Shown: positions 8,267-17,226 of the stretch, piece after piece | How positions within the stretch are numbered: the stretch's first letter is position 1 | How the letters are laid out: the number at the start of each line of letters is the position of its first letter | Assembly: GCA_001464055.1 (NCBI GenBank) | Contig: LNET01000083.1 | Location: forward strand, 1-43,285 | Direction: 5' to 3' | Origin: Burkholderiales bacterium Ga0077543 | GTDB lineage: Bacteria; Pseudomonadota; Gammaproteobacteria; Burkholderiales; Burkholderiaceae_C | Length of the DNA stretch: 43,285 nucleotides | The notes under the pieces: generated by a model | What the model saw: only the letters and a program-made list of their open reading frames with translations | What the model was told of the DNA's origin: nothing | Databases searched by the model: none | Program-made: the position numbers and the translations under genes

Positions 8267-11145
8267 CAGACAGTCCTCCGCTCGGGCGAGCCGCCAGGAA
8301 TGGCACCGCTACCGGGCTTGGTGGCCGCGCCCAACACCGACAAGGTGAGCATGGTCGCGCCCACCACCGTGATGTAGACGCCCAGGTCGAACAGCGCGGC
8401 CGTGGCCAGCGGTACTTCGCCCAGCACCGGCAGCACCGGGTGACCGAAGGCGCTGGTCAGGAAAGGCCGACCGAGCACGAAGGCACCCACGCCCGTGAGC
8501 CCGGCGATGCCCAGGCCAGCGGCGATCCAGCGCGTGTAGCGCCGGCCACCCTGGGCGTGCAGGGCGGCGTCGGCCTGCTGCTGGCCCATCGCCATGTACT
8601 GCAGTACCAGGGCGATGGCTGTCACCAGACCGGCGATGAAGCCGCCGCCGGGGAGCCCGTGCCCGCGCCAGAAGATGTAGACCGAGACGACCAGCGCCAA
8701 CGGCAGCACCAGCCGCGCAGCCACACGCAGCATCACCGGCTGCGCAGCGAAGCTCCAGCGCCGGCCTGCTGCGTCGGCACCCGGACGGTGGATGCGGAAG
8801 CGGTCCAGCAGCGCCAGAACCCCGATGGCGGCAATGCCCAGCACCGTGATCTCGCCAAAGGTGTCGTAGCCGCGGAAGTCGACCAGGATCACGTTCACCG
8901 AGTTCGTGCCGCCACCCTTGGGCACGCTTTGTTCCAGGAAGTACCAGGAAATCGAGTCGTGGTCGCGCGTCATCACCAGCCAGGCCAGCCAGGCCATGCC
9001 GGCGCCACCGCCCAGCGCCAGGAGGGCGTCGCGCGTCCGCCGGCCGCTGCTGCTTTCGCGCGGTGTTGTCGCCGGCAGCAGGGCCAGGCCCATGAGCAGC
9101 AGCACCGTCGAAACGACCTCGACCGAAAGCTGCGTGAGAGCCAGATCGGGCGCCGAAAAGCCCAGGAAAGTGAGTGCCGTCACCAGCCCGACCACGCCCA
9201 CCAACACCACGGCGCGGTAACGGTCGTGGTGCCCCAGCACCAATGCCAGGCAGGTGCCGGCCAGCGCCACCCACAGTACGGACGCAAGCGGTGTGGCCGG
9301 CAGAAGGGCCCGCGTGCCGCTGCCCAGGCTGCCGGTGTTCGTGAGCAGCGGCCAGGCGGCGATGGCAATGGCGCTGCCCACTGTCAATGCCGCATAGCGC
9401 TGCAACGAGCCGTTCTCCAACCGGGCCGTGAACCGACCGGCACCACTGAACAGCCCGTCCATCACGCCCGAGAACACGCGCTTGGCGCTGAAGGCCCCCG
9501 GCAGGTAGCGGTGCAGCCGGCCGCCCCGCAGCAGGCCGAAGTACAGAAGTGCGCCCCCGGCCACGGCCACCGCGCTCATCATCAGCGGAAGGTTGACGCC
9601 ATGCCACAACGCGAGCTTGAACGCGGGCGCCGGCGTGCCCAGCGCGGCACTGGCCGCCACCTGAACCAGCGGGCCGGCCACCAGCATTGGCGCCAGTCCG
9701 ACGGCGATACAGATGGCCACCAGCAGCAGCACAGGAGCCTTCATGCCCCAGGAAGGCTCGTGCGGGTGGGCGATGGGCAAATCTTTCGCCGGGCCGTTGA
9801 AGAACACGTCGTGCACGAGTCGCAGCGAATAGGCCATCGAGAACAGCCCGCCGAACGTCGCCAGCACCGGCATCAGCCAGCTGAACGAACCCCAGACGGC
9901 GCCGCCGCGAACGGCCTCGTCGAGCATCATCTCCTTGCTGATGAAGCCGTTGAAGGGCGGTATGCCGGCCATCGCTGCTGCAGCAATCAGCGCCAGCGTG
10001 CCGACGATGGGCAGCACACTGAACAAGCCGCCGAGCTTGCGCATGTCGCGTGTGCCGGTCTCGTGGTCGACGATACCGGCGCTCATGAACAATGCCGCCT
10101 TGAAGGCTGCGTGGTTCAGGATGTGGAAGACCGCCACCACCGTGGACATCGGGCTGGACAGCCCGATCAGGAAAGTGATGAGCCCCAGGTGGCTGATGGT
10201 GCTGTACGCCAGCAGGCCTTTCAGGTCGTGCTTGAAGATGGCCACGAAGGCCGCGAACACCATCGTCAGCAGGCCGATGGTGGCCACGATGCCTTCGAAC
10301 AGGTCGGTGCCACCCAGCACCGGATACAGACGCAGCATCAGGAACAGGCCGGCCTTGACCATGGTGGCCGAATGCAGGTAGGCCGACACCGGCGTAGGCG
10401 CGGCCATGGCTTCGGGCAGCCAGAAGTGGAAGGGCAACTGCGCGCTCTTGGTGAAGCAGCCCAGCAGCACCAGGGCCAGGATCAGCGGATAGAGGGGGTC
10501 TGCCTGGATCTGCGCGATCAGCCCCGGTGTGTTCAGCATCACGCTCAGGTCGTAGGTACCGGCCACCTGCCCCAGCACGATGACGCCGGCCAGTAGCGCC
10601 AGGCCGCCACCGCCGGTGACGGTGAGCGCCATGCGCGCGCCGAACCTGGCGTCCTGGCCCTTCTTCGGATTCGATCCCCAGTAGCCCACCAGCAGGAAGC
10701 TGCTGATGCTGGTGAGCTCCCAGAACACCACCATCAGCAGCAGGTTGTCCGACAGCACGATGCCGAGCATGGCCGCCATGAACAGCATCAGCTGGCTGTA
10801 GAACTTGCCGGCCGGGTCGTCGTGATGCAGGTAGAAGGCTGCGTAGATGACGATCAACAGGCCGATGCCGCTGATCAGCAGCGCAAACATCCAGGCCAGG
10901 CCGTCGAGCCGGTAGTTCGCGTTCAGGCCGATGGCCGGTATCCACTCAGCCTGCGTCAGCAGGGTCTGCCCCTGGAACACCGGGCCAGCCAAGCTGAACA
11001 GCAGGCCCAGCACCGCGACCGAGATCGCCCCGGCAATGACCGCCGTCGCGGCGCGCCTGACACTGGTGTTCACGCTGCCGCACCACAGGCACAGCAGTGT
11101 GCCCAGAACCAGGGGCAGCAGGACGATCAAGGCAAGCTGGCTCAT
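8266..11145 (-). CDS. phaAB: Monovalent cation/H+ antiporter, fused subunits A and B
   Basis: 959 residues. The N-terminal two thirds are a NuoL/MrpA-like proton-pumping domain with about 16-17 helices, containing VVFWELTSISSFLLVGYW, KSAQLPFHFWLPEAM and the histidine-rich HILNHAAFKAALFM. From about residue 800 the sequence continues as an MrpB-like domain (VYIFWRGHGLPGGGFIAGLV). The A-B fusion is the hallmark of group 2 Mrp operons such as Rhizobium PhaA or P. aeruginosa ShaAB. It is the first gene of the operon; the start has no strong Shine-Dalgarno. The complex supports pH and Na+/K+ homeostasis; the ion specificity cannot be read from sequence. Confidence 0.93.
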   Translation of the reverse strand: MSQLALIVLLPLVLGTLLCLWCGSVNTSVRRAATAVIAGAISVAVLGLLFSLAGPVFQGQTLLTQAEWIPAIGLNANYRLDGLAWMFALLISGIGLLIVIYAAFYLHHDDPAGKFYSQLMLFMAAMLGIVLSDNLLLMVVFWELTSISSFLLVGYWGSNPKKGQDARFGARMALTVTGGGGLALLAGVIVLGQVAGTYDLSVMLNTPGLIAQIQADPLYPLILALVLLGCFTKSAQLPFHFWLPEAMAAPTPVSAYLHSATMVKAGLFLMLRLYPVLGGTDLFEGIVATIGLLTMVFAAFVAIFKHDLKGLLAYSTISHLGLITFLIGLSSPMSTVVAVFHILNHAAFKAALFMSAGIVDHETGTRDMRKLGGLFSVLPIVGTLALIAAAAMAGIPPFNGFISKEMMLDEAVRGGAVWGSFSWLMPVLATFGGLFSMAYSLRLVHDVFFNGPAKDLPIAHPHEPSWGMKAPVLLLVAICIAVGLAPMLVAGPLVQVAASAALGTPAPAFKLALWHGVNLPLMMSAVAVAGGALLYFGLLRGGRLHRYLPGAFSAKRVFSGVMDGLFSGAGRFTARLENGSLQRYAALTVGSAIAIAAWPLLTNTGSLGSGTRALLPATPLASVLWVALAGTCLALVLGHHDRYRAVVLVGVVGLVTALTFLGFSAPDLALTQLSVEVVSTVLLLMGLALLPATTPRESSSGRRTRDALLALGGGAGMAWLAWLVMTRDHDSISWYFLEQSVPKGGGTNSVNVILVDFRGYDTFGEITVLGIAAIGVLALLDRFRIHRPGADAAGRRWSFAAQPVMLRVAARLVLPLALVVSVYIFWRGHGLPGGGFIAGLVTAIALVLQYMAMGQQQADAALHAQGGRRYTRWIAAGLGIAGLTGVGAFVLGRPFLTSAFGHPVLPVLGEVPLATAALFDLGVYITVVGATMLTLSVLGAATKPGSGAIPGGSPERRTV

Positions 11146-11381
11146 GCAGGCAGGGTGGGTTACGGAAGCGGCGCGGTGCGGGCAAAACCCAGGAGTTTAG
11201 GCGAGGCCCTCGCACCGGCCTGAAGCCCCGACAGGCCTGCTGGCTACACTTTAAGGCTCTTCAGACACCCGACGCACTGCGTTTGCCGCCATGACCACCA
11301 CCATTCGCCACGCCGACCTGGTCGAGACCGTGGCCGCCGCCCTGCAGTTCATCAGCTATTACCACCCGGCCGACTACATCA

Positions 11382-11480
11382 GCCACCTGGCCCGCGCCTA
11401 CGAGCGCGAAGCCTCGCCAGCGGCGAAGGACGCGATCGCACAGATCCTGACCAACAGCCGCATGTGCGCCGAAGGCCACC
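11382..11480 (+). repeat. 99-bp direct repeat, copy 1 (in-place fumarase sequence)
   Basis: Identical base for base to 12057-12155, 675 bp downstream. This copy is in its expected position and frame in the fumarase gene (coding HLARAYERE...RMCAEGH). The sequence resumes directly at GACACCGGC after it, with the short PICQ-coding segment missing. Confidence 0.97.
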
Positions 11481-12056
11481 GACACCGGCATCGTCAACGT
11501 GTTCCTGAAGATCGGCATGGACGTGCGCTTCGAGGGCTTCCCGGGAAGCGTGGAAGACGCCGTGAACGAAGGCGTGCGCCGCGCCTACCTGGACCCGGAC
11601 AACAAGCTGCGTGGCTCGGTGCTGGCCGACCCGATCTTCGAGCGCAAGAACACCAAGGACAACACGCCCGCCGTCATCCACATGACGGTGGTGCCGGGCA
11701 GCACCGTGGACGTGACCGTGGCGGCCAAGGGTGGCGGCAGCGAGAACAAGAGCAAGTTCGTGATGATGAACCCCAGCGACAACCTGGTGGACTGGGTGAT
11801 GAAGACCGTGCCCACCATGGGTGCGGGCTGGTGCCCGCCGGGCATGCTGGGCATCGGCGTGGGCGGCACGGCAGAAAAGGCCATGCTGCTGGCCAAGGAA
11901 GTGCTGATGGAGCCCATCGACATGTTCGAACTGCTGGCGCGCGGCCCGTCCAGCAAACTGGAAGAACTGCGCATCGAGTTGTACGAGAAGGTCAATGCCC
12001 TGGGCATCGGCGCGCAGGGCCTGGGCGGGCTGACCACCGTGCTGGACGTGAAGATC

Positions 12057-12155
12057 GCCACCTGGCCCGCGCCTACGAGCGCGAAGCCTCGCCAGCGGCG
12101 AAGGACGCGATCGCACAGATCCTGACCAACAGCCGCATGTGCGCCGAAGGCCACC
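12057..12155 (+). repeat. 99-bp direct repeat, copy 2 (misplaced inside fumarase)
   Basis: Exact copy of 11382-11480 sitting where the third cysteine segment of fumarase should be, and in a different reading frame. It starts with GCCACCTGGCCC, which plausibly also occurred in the native sequence here (coding ATWP), so a microhomology jump could have created the left junction. Confidence 0.97.
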
Positions 12156-12793
12156 CCTGGACCTGTGGCCGGCGGTGCACTGGGCGCCCGACTACCAGCG
12201 CAGCAAGCGCGTGGACCTGAACACCCTGACCCGCGCCGAGGTGGCCAGCTGGACCCCGGGCCAGACCCTGCTGCTGAACGGCAAGATGCTGACGGGCCGC
12301 GACGCCGCGCACAAGCGCATCCAGGACATGCTTGCGAAGGGCGAGAGCCTGCCCGTGGACTTCACCGACCGCGTCATCTACTACGTCGGCCCGGTGGACC
12401 CGGTGCGCGACGAGGTGATGGGCCCGGCCGGCCCGACCACGGCCACGCGCATGGACAAGTTCACCGAGATGATGCTGGCCAAGACGGGGCTGATCGGCAT
12501 GATCGGCAAGGCCGAACGCGGTCCGGCCGGCATCGAGGCCATCAGGAAACACAAGAGCGCCTACCTGATGGCCGTGGGTGGGGCCGCTTACCTGGTGGCC
12601 AAGGCCATCCGCAGCGCCAAGGTGGTGGGCTTTGCCGACCTGGGCATGGAAGCCATCTACGAATTCGAAGTGGCGGACATGCCGGTGACCGTGGCGGTCA
12701 GCGCCGACGGCACCAGTGTTCACGACACCGGCCCCAAGGAATGGCAGGCCCGCATCGGCAAGATCCCCGTGACGGTGGCCTGATTCCGATCGA

Positions 12794-13417
12794 ATGGCCC
12801 AGCACTTCGAAGTCCACCCGCAAAACCCGCAGCCGCGCTTGCTGAAGCAGGCAGCGGCGCTGCTGCATTCCGGCGGCGTGCTGGCAGTGCCCACCGACAG
12901 CAGCTATGCCCTGGTGTGCCACCTGGACGACAAGGCGGCAGCCGAAAACCTGCGTCGCATCAGGCAGGTGGACGACAAGCACCACCTGACGCTGCTGTGC
13001 CGCGACCTGAGCGAACTGTCGCGCTTCGCCCGCGTCGACAACCGGCAGTTCAGGATGTTGAAGCTGGGCACGCCCGGGCCATTCACCTTCATCCTGGAAG
13101 CGACGAAGGAAGTGCCGCGGCGGCTGAGCCACCCCAGCCGGCGCACCATCGGCCTGCGGGTACCTGAACACGTGGTGCTGCAGGACCTGCTGGCCCTGTT
13201 CGGCGAACCGCTGCTGGCCACCACGCTGATCCCGCCCGGCGAGGCCGATGCCCTGAACGATGCGGACGACATCCTGGCCCGCTTCCCGAAGGCGCTGCAG
13301 GCCGTGGTGGACGCCGGTGCCTGCCCGATGCAGCCCACCACCGTGGTCGACATGACGGGCGAAGACCCGCTGGTCGTGCGCCAGGGCCGCGGCGAGCTCG
13401 CGCGGCTGGGCCTATAG
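12794..13417 (+). CDS. YciO/YrdC/Sua5 family protein (threonylcarbamoyl-AMP synthase-like)
   Basis: 207 residues, the length of the stand-alone YciO group. The N-terminal GGVLAVPTDSSYALVC is the nucleotide/bicarbonate-binding entry of the YrdC fold; KHHLTLLCRDLSELS, PGPFTFILEA and RTIGLRVPEH follow in order. The typical KxR-(P) motif is changed here (DDKHHL), as in YciO rather than TsaC. The family's TsaC/Sua5 members make threonylcarbamoyl-AMP for tRNA t6A; YciO proteins are of less certain function. It starts 10 bp after the fumarase end and converges on prpE. Confidence 0.85.
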   Translation: MAQHFEVHPQNPQPRLLKQAAALLHSGGVLAVPTDSSYALVCHLDDKAAAENLRRIRQVDDKHHLTLLCRDLSELSRFARVDNRQFRMLKLGTPGPFTFILEATKEVPRRLSHPSRRTIGLRVPEHVVLQDLLALFGEPLLATTLIPPGEADALNDADDILARFPKALQAVVDAGACPMQPTTVVDMTGEDPLVVRQGRGELARLGL

Positions 13418-13429
13418 CCAGCCTGCAGC

Positions 13430-15340
13430 TCAGGCTGGCGTGAACAGCGCCTTGATCTGCAGCAGCGCCGTTGGATCTTCGATCGTTGTCAGGTCGCCCG
13501 GATCGCGGCCTTCGCATACGGCCTGCAATGCGCGGCGAAGCAGCTTGCCCGAACGAGTCTTCGGCAAGCTGTTCACGAAGCGCACCCGCGCAGGCCGGGC
13601 CACGGCGCCGAGCTGGGTATCGACGACCTTCATGATGTCGCCTTCGAGTTTCAGCGCGTCGTTCGCATCAGCCGCGAACGCAGCGTCCCTCAACACGACG
13701 AAGGCCATCGCCACCTGGCCCTTCAGGTTGTCGGCCACGCCCACCACCGCCACCTCGGCCACGGCCGGGTGGCTGCTGATGCTTTCCTCGATCTCGCGCG
13801 TGCCCAGGCGGTGGCCGGCAACGTTGATGACGTCGTCGGTGCGGCCCAGGATGAAGAAGTAGCCGTCTTCGTCGCGGATGCCCCAGTCGAAGGTGCTGTA
13901 AACCTGCCGGCCAGGAACGCTCTGCCAATAGGTCTTGACGAATCGAGCGTCGTCGCGCCACACGGTCTGCATGAATCCCGGGGGCAACGGGCCTTCGATC
14001 ACCAGCACGCCCTTCTGGTTGGCGCCCTTCAGTTCTTCGCCCGTGGCCTCGTCGACCAGCTTCACGTCGTAGCCGGGCATGGGCACGCCGGGGCTGCCGA
14101 ACTTGCTGGCCCGGGGCTCGATGCCATTGGCCACCGTCAGGATGGGCCAGCCGCTTTCGGTCTGCCAGTAGTTGTCGATGATGGGGCGACCAAGCGCGTC
14201 GGAGATCCAGCGCGCCGTGGGCTCGTCCAGCGGCTCGCCGGCCAGGAACAGCGCGCGCAGGCTGCTCAGGTCGTACTTCTTCAGCGCCGCCGGGTCCTGC
14301 TTCTTCAACACGCGCACGGCCGTCGGGGCGCTGAACATCGCGGTGACCTTGTACCTCTCGACCAGGCTCCACCAGATGGCGGCGTCGGGCTGGCCATCCA
14401 TGCCGCGCGTGGGCAGGCCCTCGTACATGATGGTGGCCATGCCGGCGATGAGCGGGCCATAGACGATGTAGCTGTGGCCCACGACCCAGCCCACGTCGCT
14501 GGTGCTGAAGAAGGTCTCGCCGGGCTGGCCCATGAAGATCTGCTTCATGCTGGCGGCCAGCGCCACGGCGTAGCCGCCGGTGTCGCGCTGCACGCCCTTG
14601 GGCTTGCCGGTGGTACCGCTGGTGTAGAGCGTGTAGCTCGGGTGGGTGCTGTCGACCCAGGTGCAAGGCACCACGGTGGCCCGATGCTGTTCACGCAGCG
14701 TGGCGTAGTCGGCGTCGCGGCCGGGCACACGTTCGAAGGCGCTCAGACCGCGGTCGACCATCAGAACGGCTTTCGGCTTGTGTGCGGCCAGCCGGATGGC
14801 CTCGTCCAGCAGCGGCTTGTAGGCCACGACCTTGCCGCTGCGGCTGCCAGCGTCGGCACTGATGACGACGACGGGTTCGGCATCGTCGATGCGGCTGGCC
14901 AGGCTGACGCTGGCAAAGCCCCCGAACACCACCGAGTGGATGGCGCCGATGCGTGCACAGGCCAGCATCGCGAATGCGGCCTCGGGAATCATCGGCAGGT
15001 ACACCAGCACGCGGTCGCCCTGCTTCACACCCAGGGCCAGCAAGCTGGCGGCCATGCACTGGACTTCGGCGTGCAGCTCGCTGAAGCTGTAGACGCGTTC
15101 CTGCCCGGTTTCCGTGGACACGAAGATCAGGGCCGGGGCATCGGGCCGGGTCGCCATGTGGCGGTCCACCGCGTTGTGGCACAGGTTGGTGGTGCCACCG
15201 GTGAACCACTTCGTGAACGGCGGATTGTCGTTGTCGCAGACGCGCGTGAACGGCTGCTGCCAGTCCACCAAGGCGGCCTGTTCGGCCCAGTACGCCTCGC
15301 GGTCGCTGAGGGAACGTTGGTGGACTTCGGCGTAGGTCAT
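13430..15340 (-). CDS. prpE: Propionate--CoA ligase
   Basis: 636 residues, matching PrpE length. It activates propionate to propionyl-CoA through propionyl-AMP. The family entry TYAEVHQRSL at the N-terminus and DWQQPFTRVCDNDNPPFTKWF separate it from Acs. The P-loop YTSGTTGKPKG is at about 239-249, WQTESGWP lies in the middle, and the catalytic lysine is in PKTRSGK at about 599. The start ATG has GGAG 7 nt upstream. It lies 109 bp downstream of the co-directional acuI homologue, which suggests joint propionate/acrylate use. The methylcitrate cycle genes prpBCD are not in the window. Confidence 0.94.
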   Translation of the reverse strand: MTYAEVHQRSLSDREAYWAEQAALVDWQQPFTRVCDNDNPPFTKWFTGGTTNLCHNAVDRHMATRPDAPALIFVSTETGQERVYSFSELHAEVQCMAASLLALGVKQGDRVLVYLPMIPEAAFAMLACARIGAIHSVVFGGFASVSLASRIDDAEPVVVISADAGSRSGKVVAYKPLLDEAIRLAAHKPKAVLMVDRGLSAFERVPGRDADYATLREQHRATVVPCTWVDSTHPSYTLYTSGTTGKPKGVQRDTGGYAVALAASMKQIFMGQPGETFFSTSDVGWVVGHSYIVYGPLIAGMATIMYEGLPTRGMDGQPDAAIWWSLVERYKVTAMFSAPTAVRVLKKQDPAALKKYDLSSLRALFLAGEPLDEPTARWISDALGRPIIDNYWQTESGWPILTVANGIEPRASKFGSPGVPMPGYDVKLVDEATGEELKGANQKGVLVIEGPLPPGFMQTVWRDDARFVKTYWQSVPGRQVYSTFDWGIRDEDGYFFILGRTDDVINVAGHRLGTREIEESISSHPAVAEVAVVGVADNLKGQVAMAFVVLRDAAFAADANDALKLEGDIMKVVDTQLGAVARPARVRFVNSLPKTRSGKLLRRALQAVCEGRDPGDLTTIEDPTALLQIKALFTPA

Positions 15341-15449
15341 TCGCGGTCTCCGTGGGCATGCGGGTGGTGGCGCAGTCTGTGCTGCTCCTGTCTTCGCATT
15401 CTCGACTTCGCGCTTGCGCAGCGCTGACTCAGCCGAATTTCGCCGCGCA

Positions 15450-16442
15450 TCAACCGATCTTCACGACCACGCGACCACGAACCTGGCCCGCCATCAGCCG
15501 CTGCGCGGCCGCCACGGCGCCTTCCAACGACACCTCGGTGGTCATGCGTTCCAGCAGGGCCGGGTCGAGGTCGCGAGCCAGGCGGGCCCAGGCCTGCTGG
15601 CGCAGCGTCAGCGGCGCCATCACGCTATCCACCCCCAGCAGCGCCACGTTGCGCAGGATGAAGGGCATCACCGTGCCCGGCAGGTCAGCGCCCTGGGCCA
15701 GGCCGCAGGCGGCAACGGCACCGCCGTAGCGGGTCTGGGCCAGCGCGTTGACCAGCGTGTGGCTGCCCACGGCGTCGACGACAGCGGCCCAGCGCTCCTT
15801 TTGCAGCGGCTTGCCGGGCGCGGCCAGTTCAGCCCGGTCGATCACGCTGCTTGCGCCCAGCGCCTGCAGATAGTCGGCCTCGGCCGCCTTGCCCGTGGCC
15901 GCCACCACGCGGTAGCCCAAGCGCGCCAGCACGGCCACCGCCACCGAACCCACGCCTCCGGTGGCGCCCGTGACCAACACCTCGCCTGCACCAGGGCCAG
16001 CGGGCTGGACGCCGTGGCGTTCCAGCGCCATCACGCACAGCATGGCGGTATAGCCGGCAGTCCCGATGGCCATGGCCTGGCGGGGCGTGAAGGCTGCAGG
16101 CAAGGCCACGAGCCAGTCGCCCTTCAGTCGCGCCCGCTCTGCCAGGCAACCCCAGTGCGTTTCGCCCACGCCGTAGCCGTTGTGCACGAAGCGGTCGCCA
16201 GCCTTCCAGGCCGGGTGCCCGCTTTCGAGCACGGTACCGGCACCATCGATGCCGGCCACCATGGGCCAGTTGCGCACCACGGGTGCCTTGTTGGTCAGCG
16301 CCAGCCCGTCCTTGTAATTGAGCGTGGAATACTCGGGCTGCACCAGAACGTCGCCGGCCGCGGGCAGGCGCGCGGTGTCCAGGGTGGTGACGCCGGCACG
16401 GAAACCGGCATCGTCTTTCTCGAGCAACAGGGCTTTGAACAT
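15450..16442 (-). CDS. acuI: Acrylyl-CoA reductase (NADPH)-type MDR oxidoreductase
   Basis: 330 residues from the ATG at 16442 ([14 protein letters not shown]), the usual start of AcuI/YhdH proteins; another in-frame ATG at 16460 would add six residues, and neither has a clear Shine-Dalgarno. A zinc-free medium-chain dehydrogenase: [11 protein letters not shown] at about 38-48, the nucleotide-binding GATGGVGS at about 159-166, and [13 protein letters not shown] further on. AcuI reduces toxic acrylyl-CoA to propionyl-CoA. The downstream propionate--CoA ligase fits that pathway. It could be a YhdH of unproven substrate, but context favours AcuI. Confidence 0.85.
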   Translation of the reverse strand: MFKALLLEKDDAGFRAGVTTLDTARLPAAGDVLVQPEYSTLNYKDGLALTNKAPVVRNWPMVAGIDGAGTVLESGHPAWKAGDRFVHNGYGVGETHWGCLAERARLKGDWLVALPAAFTPRQAMAIGTAGYTAMLCVMALERHGVQPAGPGAGEVLVTGATGGVGSVAVAVLARLGYRVVAATGKAAEADYLQALGASSVIDRAELAAPGKPLQKERWAAVVDAVGSHTLVNALAQTRYGGAVAACGLAQGADLPGTVMPFILRNVALLGVDSVMAPLTLRQQAWARLARDLDPALLERMTTEVSLEGAVAAAQRLMAGQVRGRVVVKIG

Positions 16443-16520
16443 GGTGTTGTGGGCGTCCATCGATGAATTGAAAGGCTCAGGATCTTGAGACCTGCGGCTT
16501 CGGGCGGCAAGGCCGCAGCG

Positions 16521-16550
16521 TTGACACCGTGATGCTCGCACGCCTATCCT
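16521..16550 (+). promoter_or_regulatory. Promoter placing +1 at the start codon of the NlpC/P60 gene
   Basis: Perfect -35 TTGACA (16521-16526), 18-bp spacer, -10 TATCCT (16545-16550). The expected +1, 6-8 nt downstream, falls at 16556-16558, where the GTG start codon begins. There is no Shine-Dalgarno before the GTG, so the mRNA may be leaderless. Confidence 0.5.
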
Positions 16551-16557
16551 GCGCCGC

Positions 16558-17196
16558 GTGAACAAGCGCCGACACCGCCTCCTGGCCTGCCTGCCCGCCA
16601 CGGCCTTGCTGTGGCTGGCTTTCGGTCTCGGCCCGGCCACGGCGCTGGAACTGCCGCTCAAGCCGGAAAAGCCCGCTGAGCCGGCGGGGCTGGCCAACAG
16701 CCATGGCGACGCGGTGCTCGAACTGTTGCAGCAGAAGGGCCTGTTCCGGGAAGCCGCGGCCAGTCCTTTCGTGCAACAGATGCGCGACCAGGCCTCGGAG
16801 ATGGTGCTGTCGGCCATGCACTTCCTGGGCGTGCCTTACCGACTTGGCGGCAACAGCGCTGAAGAAGGCTTCGACTGCAGCGGGTTCACCAGACATGTGT
16901 TCGAGAACAGCATCGGGCTGGTCTTGCCGCGCCGTGCCGACGAACAAGCCCGTTCGGCGAAGCTCGAACAAGTGCAGCGCGAAGAGCTCAAGCCCGGCGA
17001 TCTGGTGTTCTTCAACACCATGCGGCGTGCGTTTTCGCATGTGGGCATCTACGTGGGTGAAGGCAGGTTCATTCATGCGCCGCGCACGGGCGGCAACGTG
17101 CGGATCGAAGACATGCGCCAGGCCTACTGGGCCAAGCGCTTCAATGGCGCAAGGCGGGCACCGACCTTGCCAGCCGGCGACCCCGCGCCCCGCTGA
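16558..17196 (+). CDS. NlpC/P60 family C40 peptidase, exported
   Basis: 212 residues with a GTG start. A basic N-terminus (NKRRHR) and hydrophobic segment form a signal peptide. After a linker, the NlpC/P60 domain spans about residues 80-195: catalytic Cys in FDCSGFT (about 105), His in SHVGIYVG (about 161) and a third polar His in FIHAP. The family cleaves peptidoglycan stem peptides in the periplasm. There is no in-frame alternative start upstream of the signal peptide. It is divergent from acuI and convergent with pufC, 30 bp away, and there is no evident terminator between them. Confidence 0.9.
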   Translation: MNKRRHRLLACLPATALLWLAFGLGPATALELPLKPEKPAEPAGLANSHGDAVLELLQQKGLFREAAASPFVQQMRDQASEMVLSAMHFLGVPYRLGGNSAEEGFDCSGFTRHVFENSIGLVLPRRADEQARSAKLEQVQREELKPGDLVFFNTMRRAFSHVGIYVGEGRFIHAPRTGGNVRIEDMRQAYWAKRFNGARRAPTLPAGDPAPR

Positions 17197-17226
17197 AGTC
17201 CATTTCTGCGCCAGACCAGCGCCGGA

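Larger units (their letters stand above)
11291..12783 (+). pseudogene. Class I (Fe-S) fumarate hydratase, disrupted by two lesions
   Basis: The translation matches class I fumarase (507-509 residues) in three frames in turn. Frame 1 (11291-11480) gives the N-terminus through RMCAEGH. Frame 2 (about 11481-12056) runs from DTGIVNVFLK to LDVKIA and contains the cluster cysteine in GAGWCPPGM. Frame 3 (about 12157-12783) runs from LDLWPAVHW to KIPVTVA. At the first junction about 14 bp coding for the PICQ segment are missing. At the second, about 120 expected bp (the IPNCAATRH segment) are replaced by a 100-bp stretch, 99 bp of which exactly copy 11382-11480. Both losses shift the frame and each removes an Fe-S ligand cysteine. 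As written it cannot encode an active enzyme. It is either a real pseudogene or a sequence assembly error; the flanking codons look unconstrained by decay, which favours error or a very recent event. Confidence 0.85.

Noticed and set aside
8309..10945. Long open frames on both strands across the phaAB gene
   Set aside because: They are shadows caused by high GC third positions; their translations are Arg/Gly/His-rich with no family pattern.
16461..16817. Upstream extension of the acuI frame
   Set aside because: It runs antisense through the NlpC/P60 gene; family length and start point to 16442.
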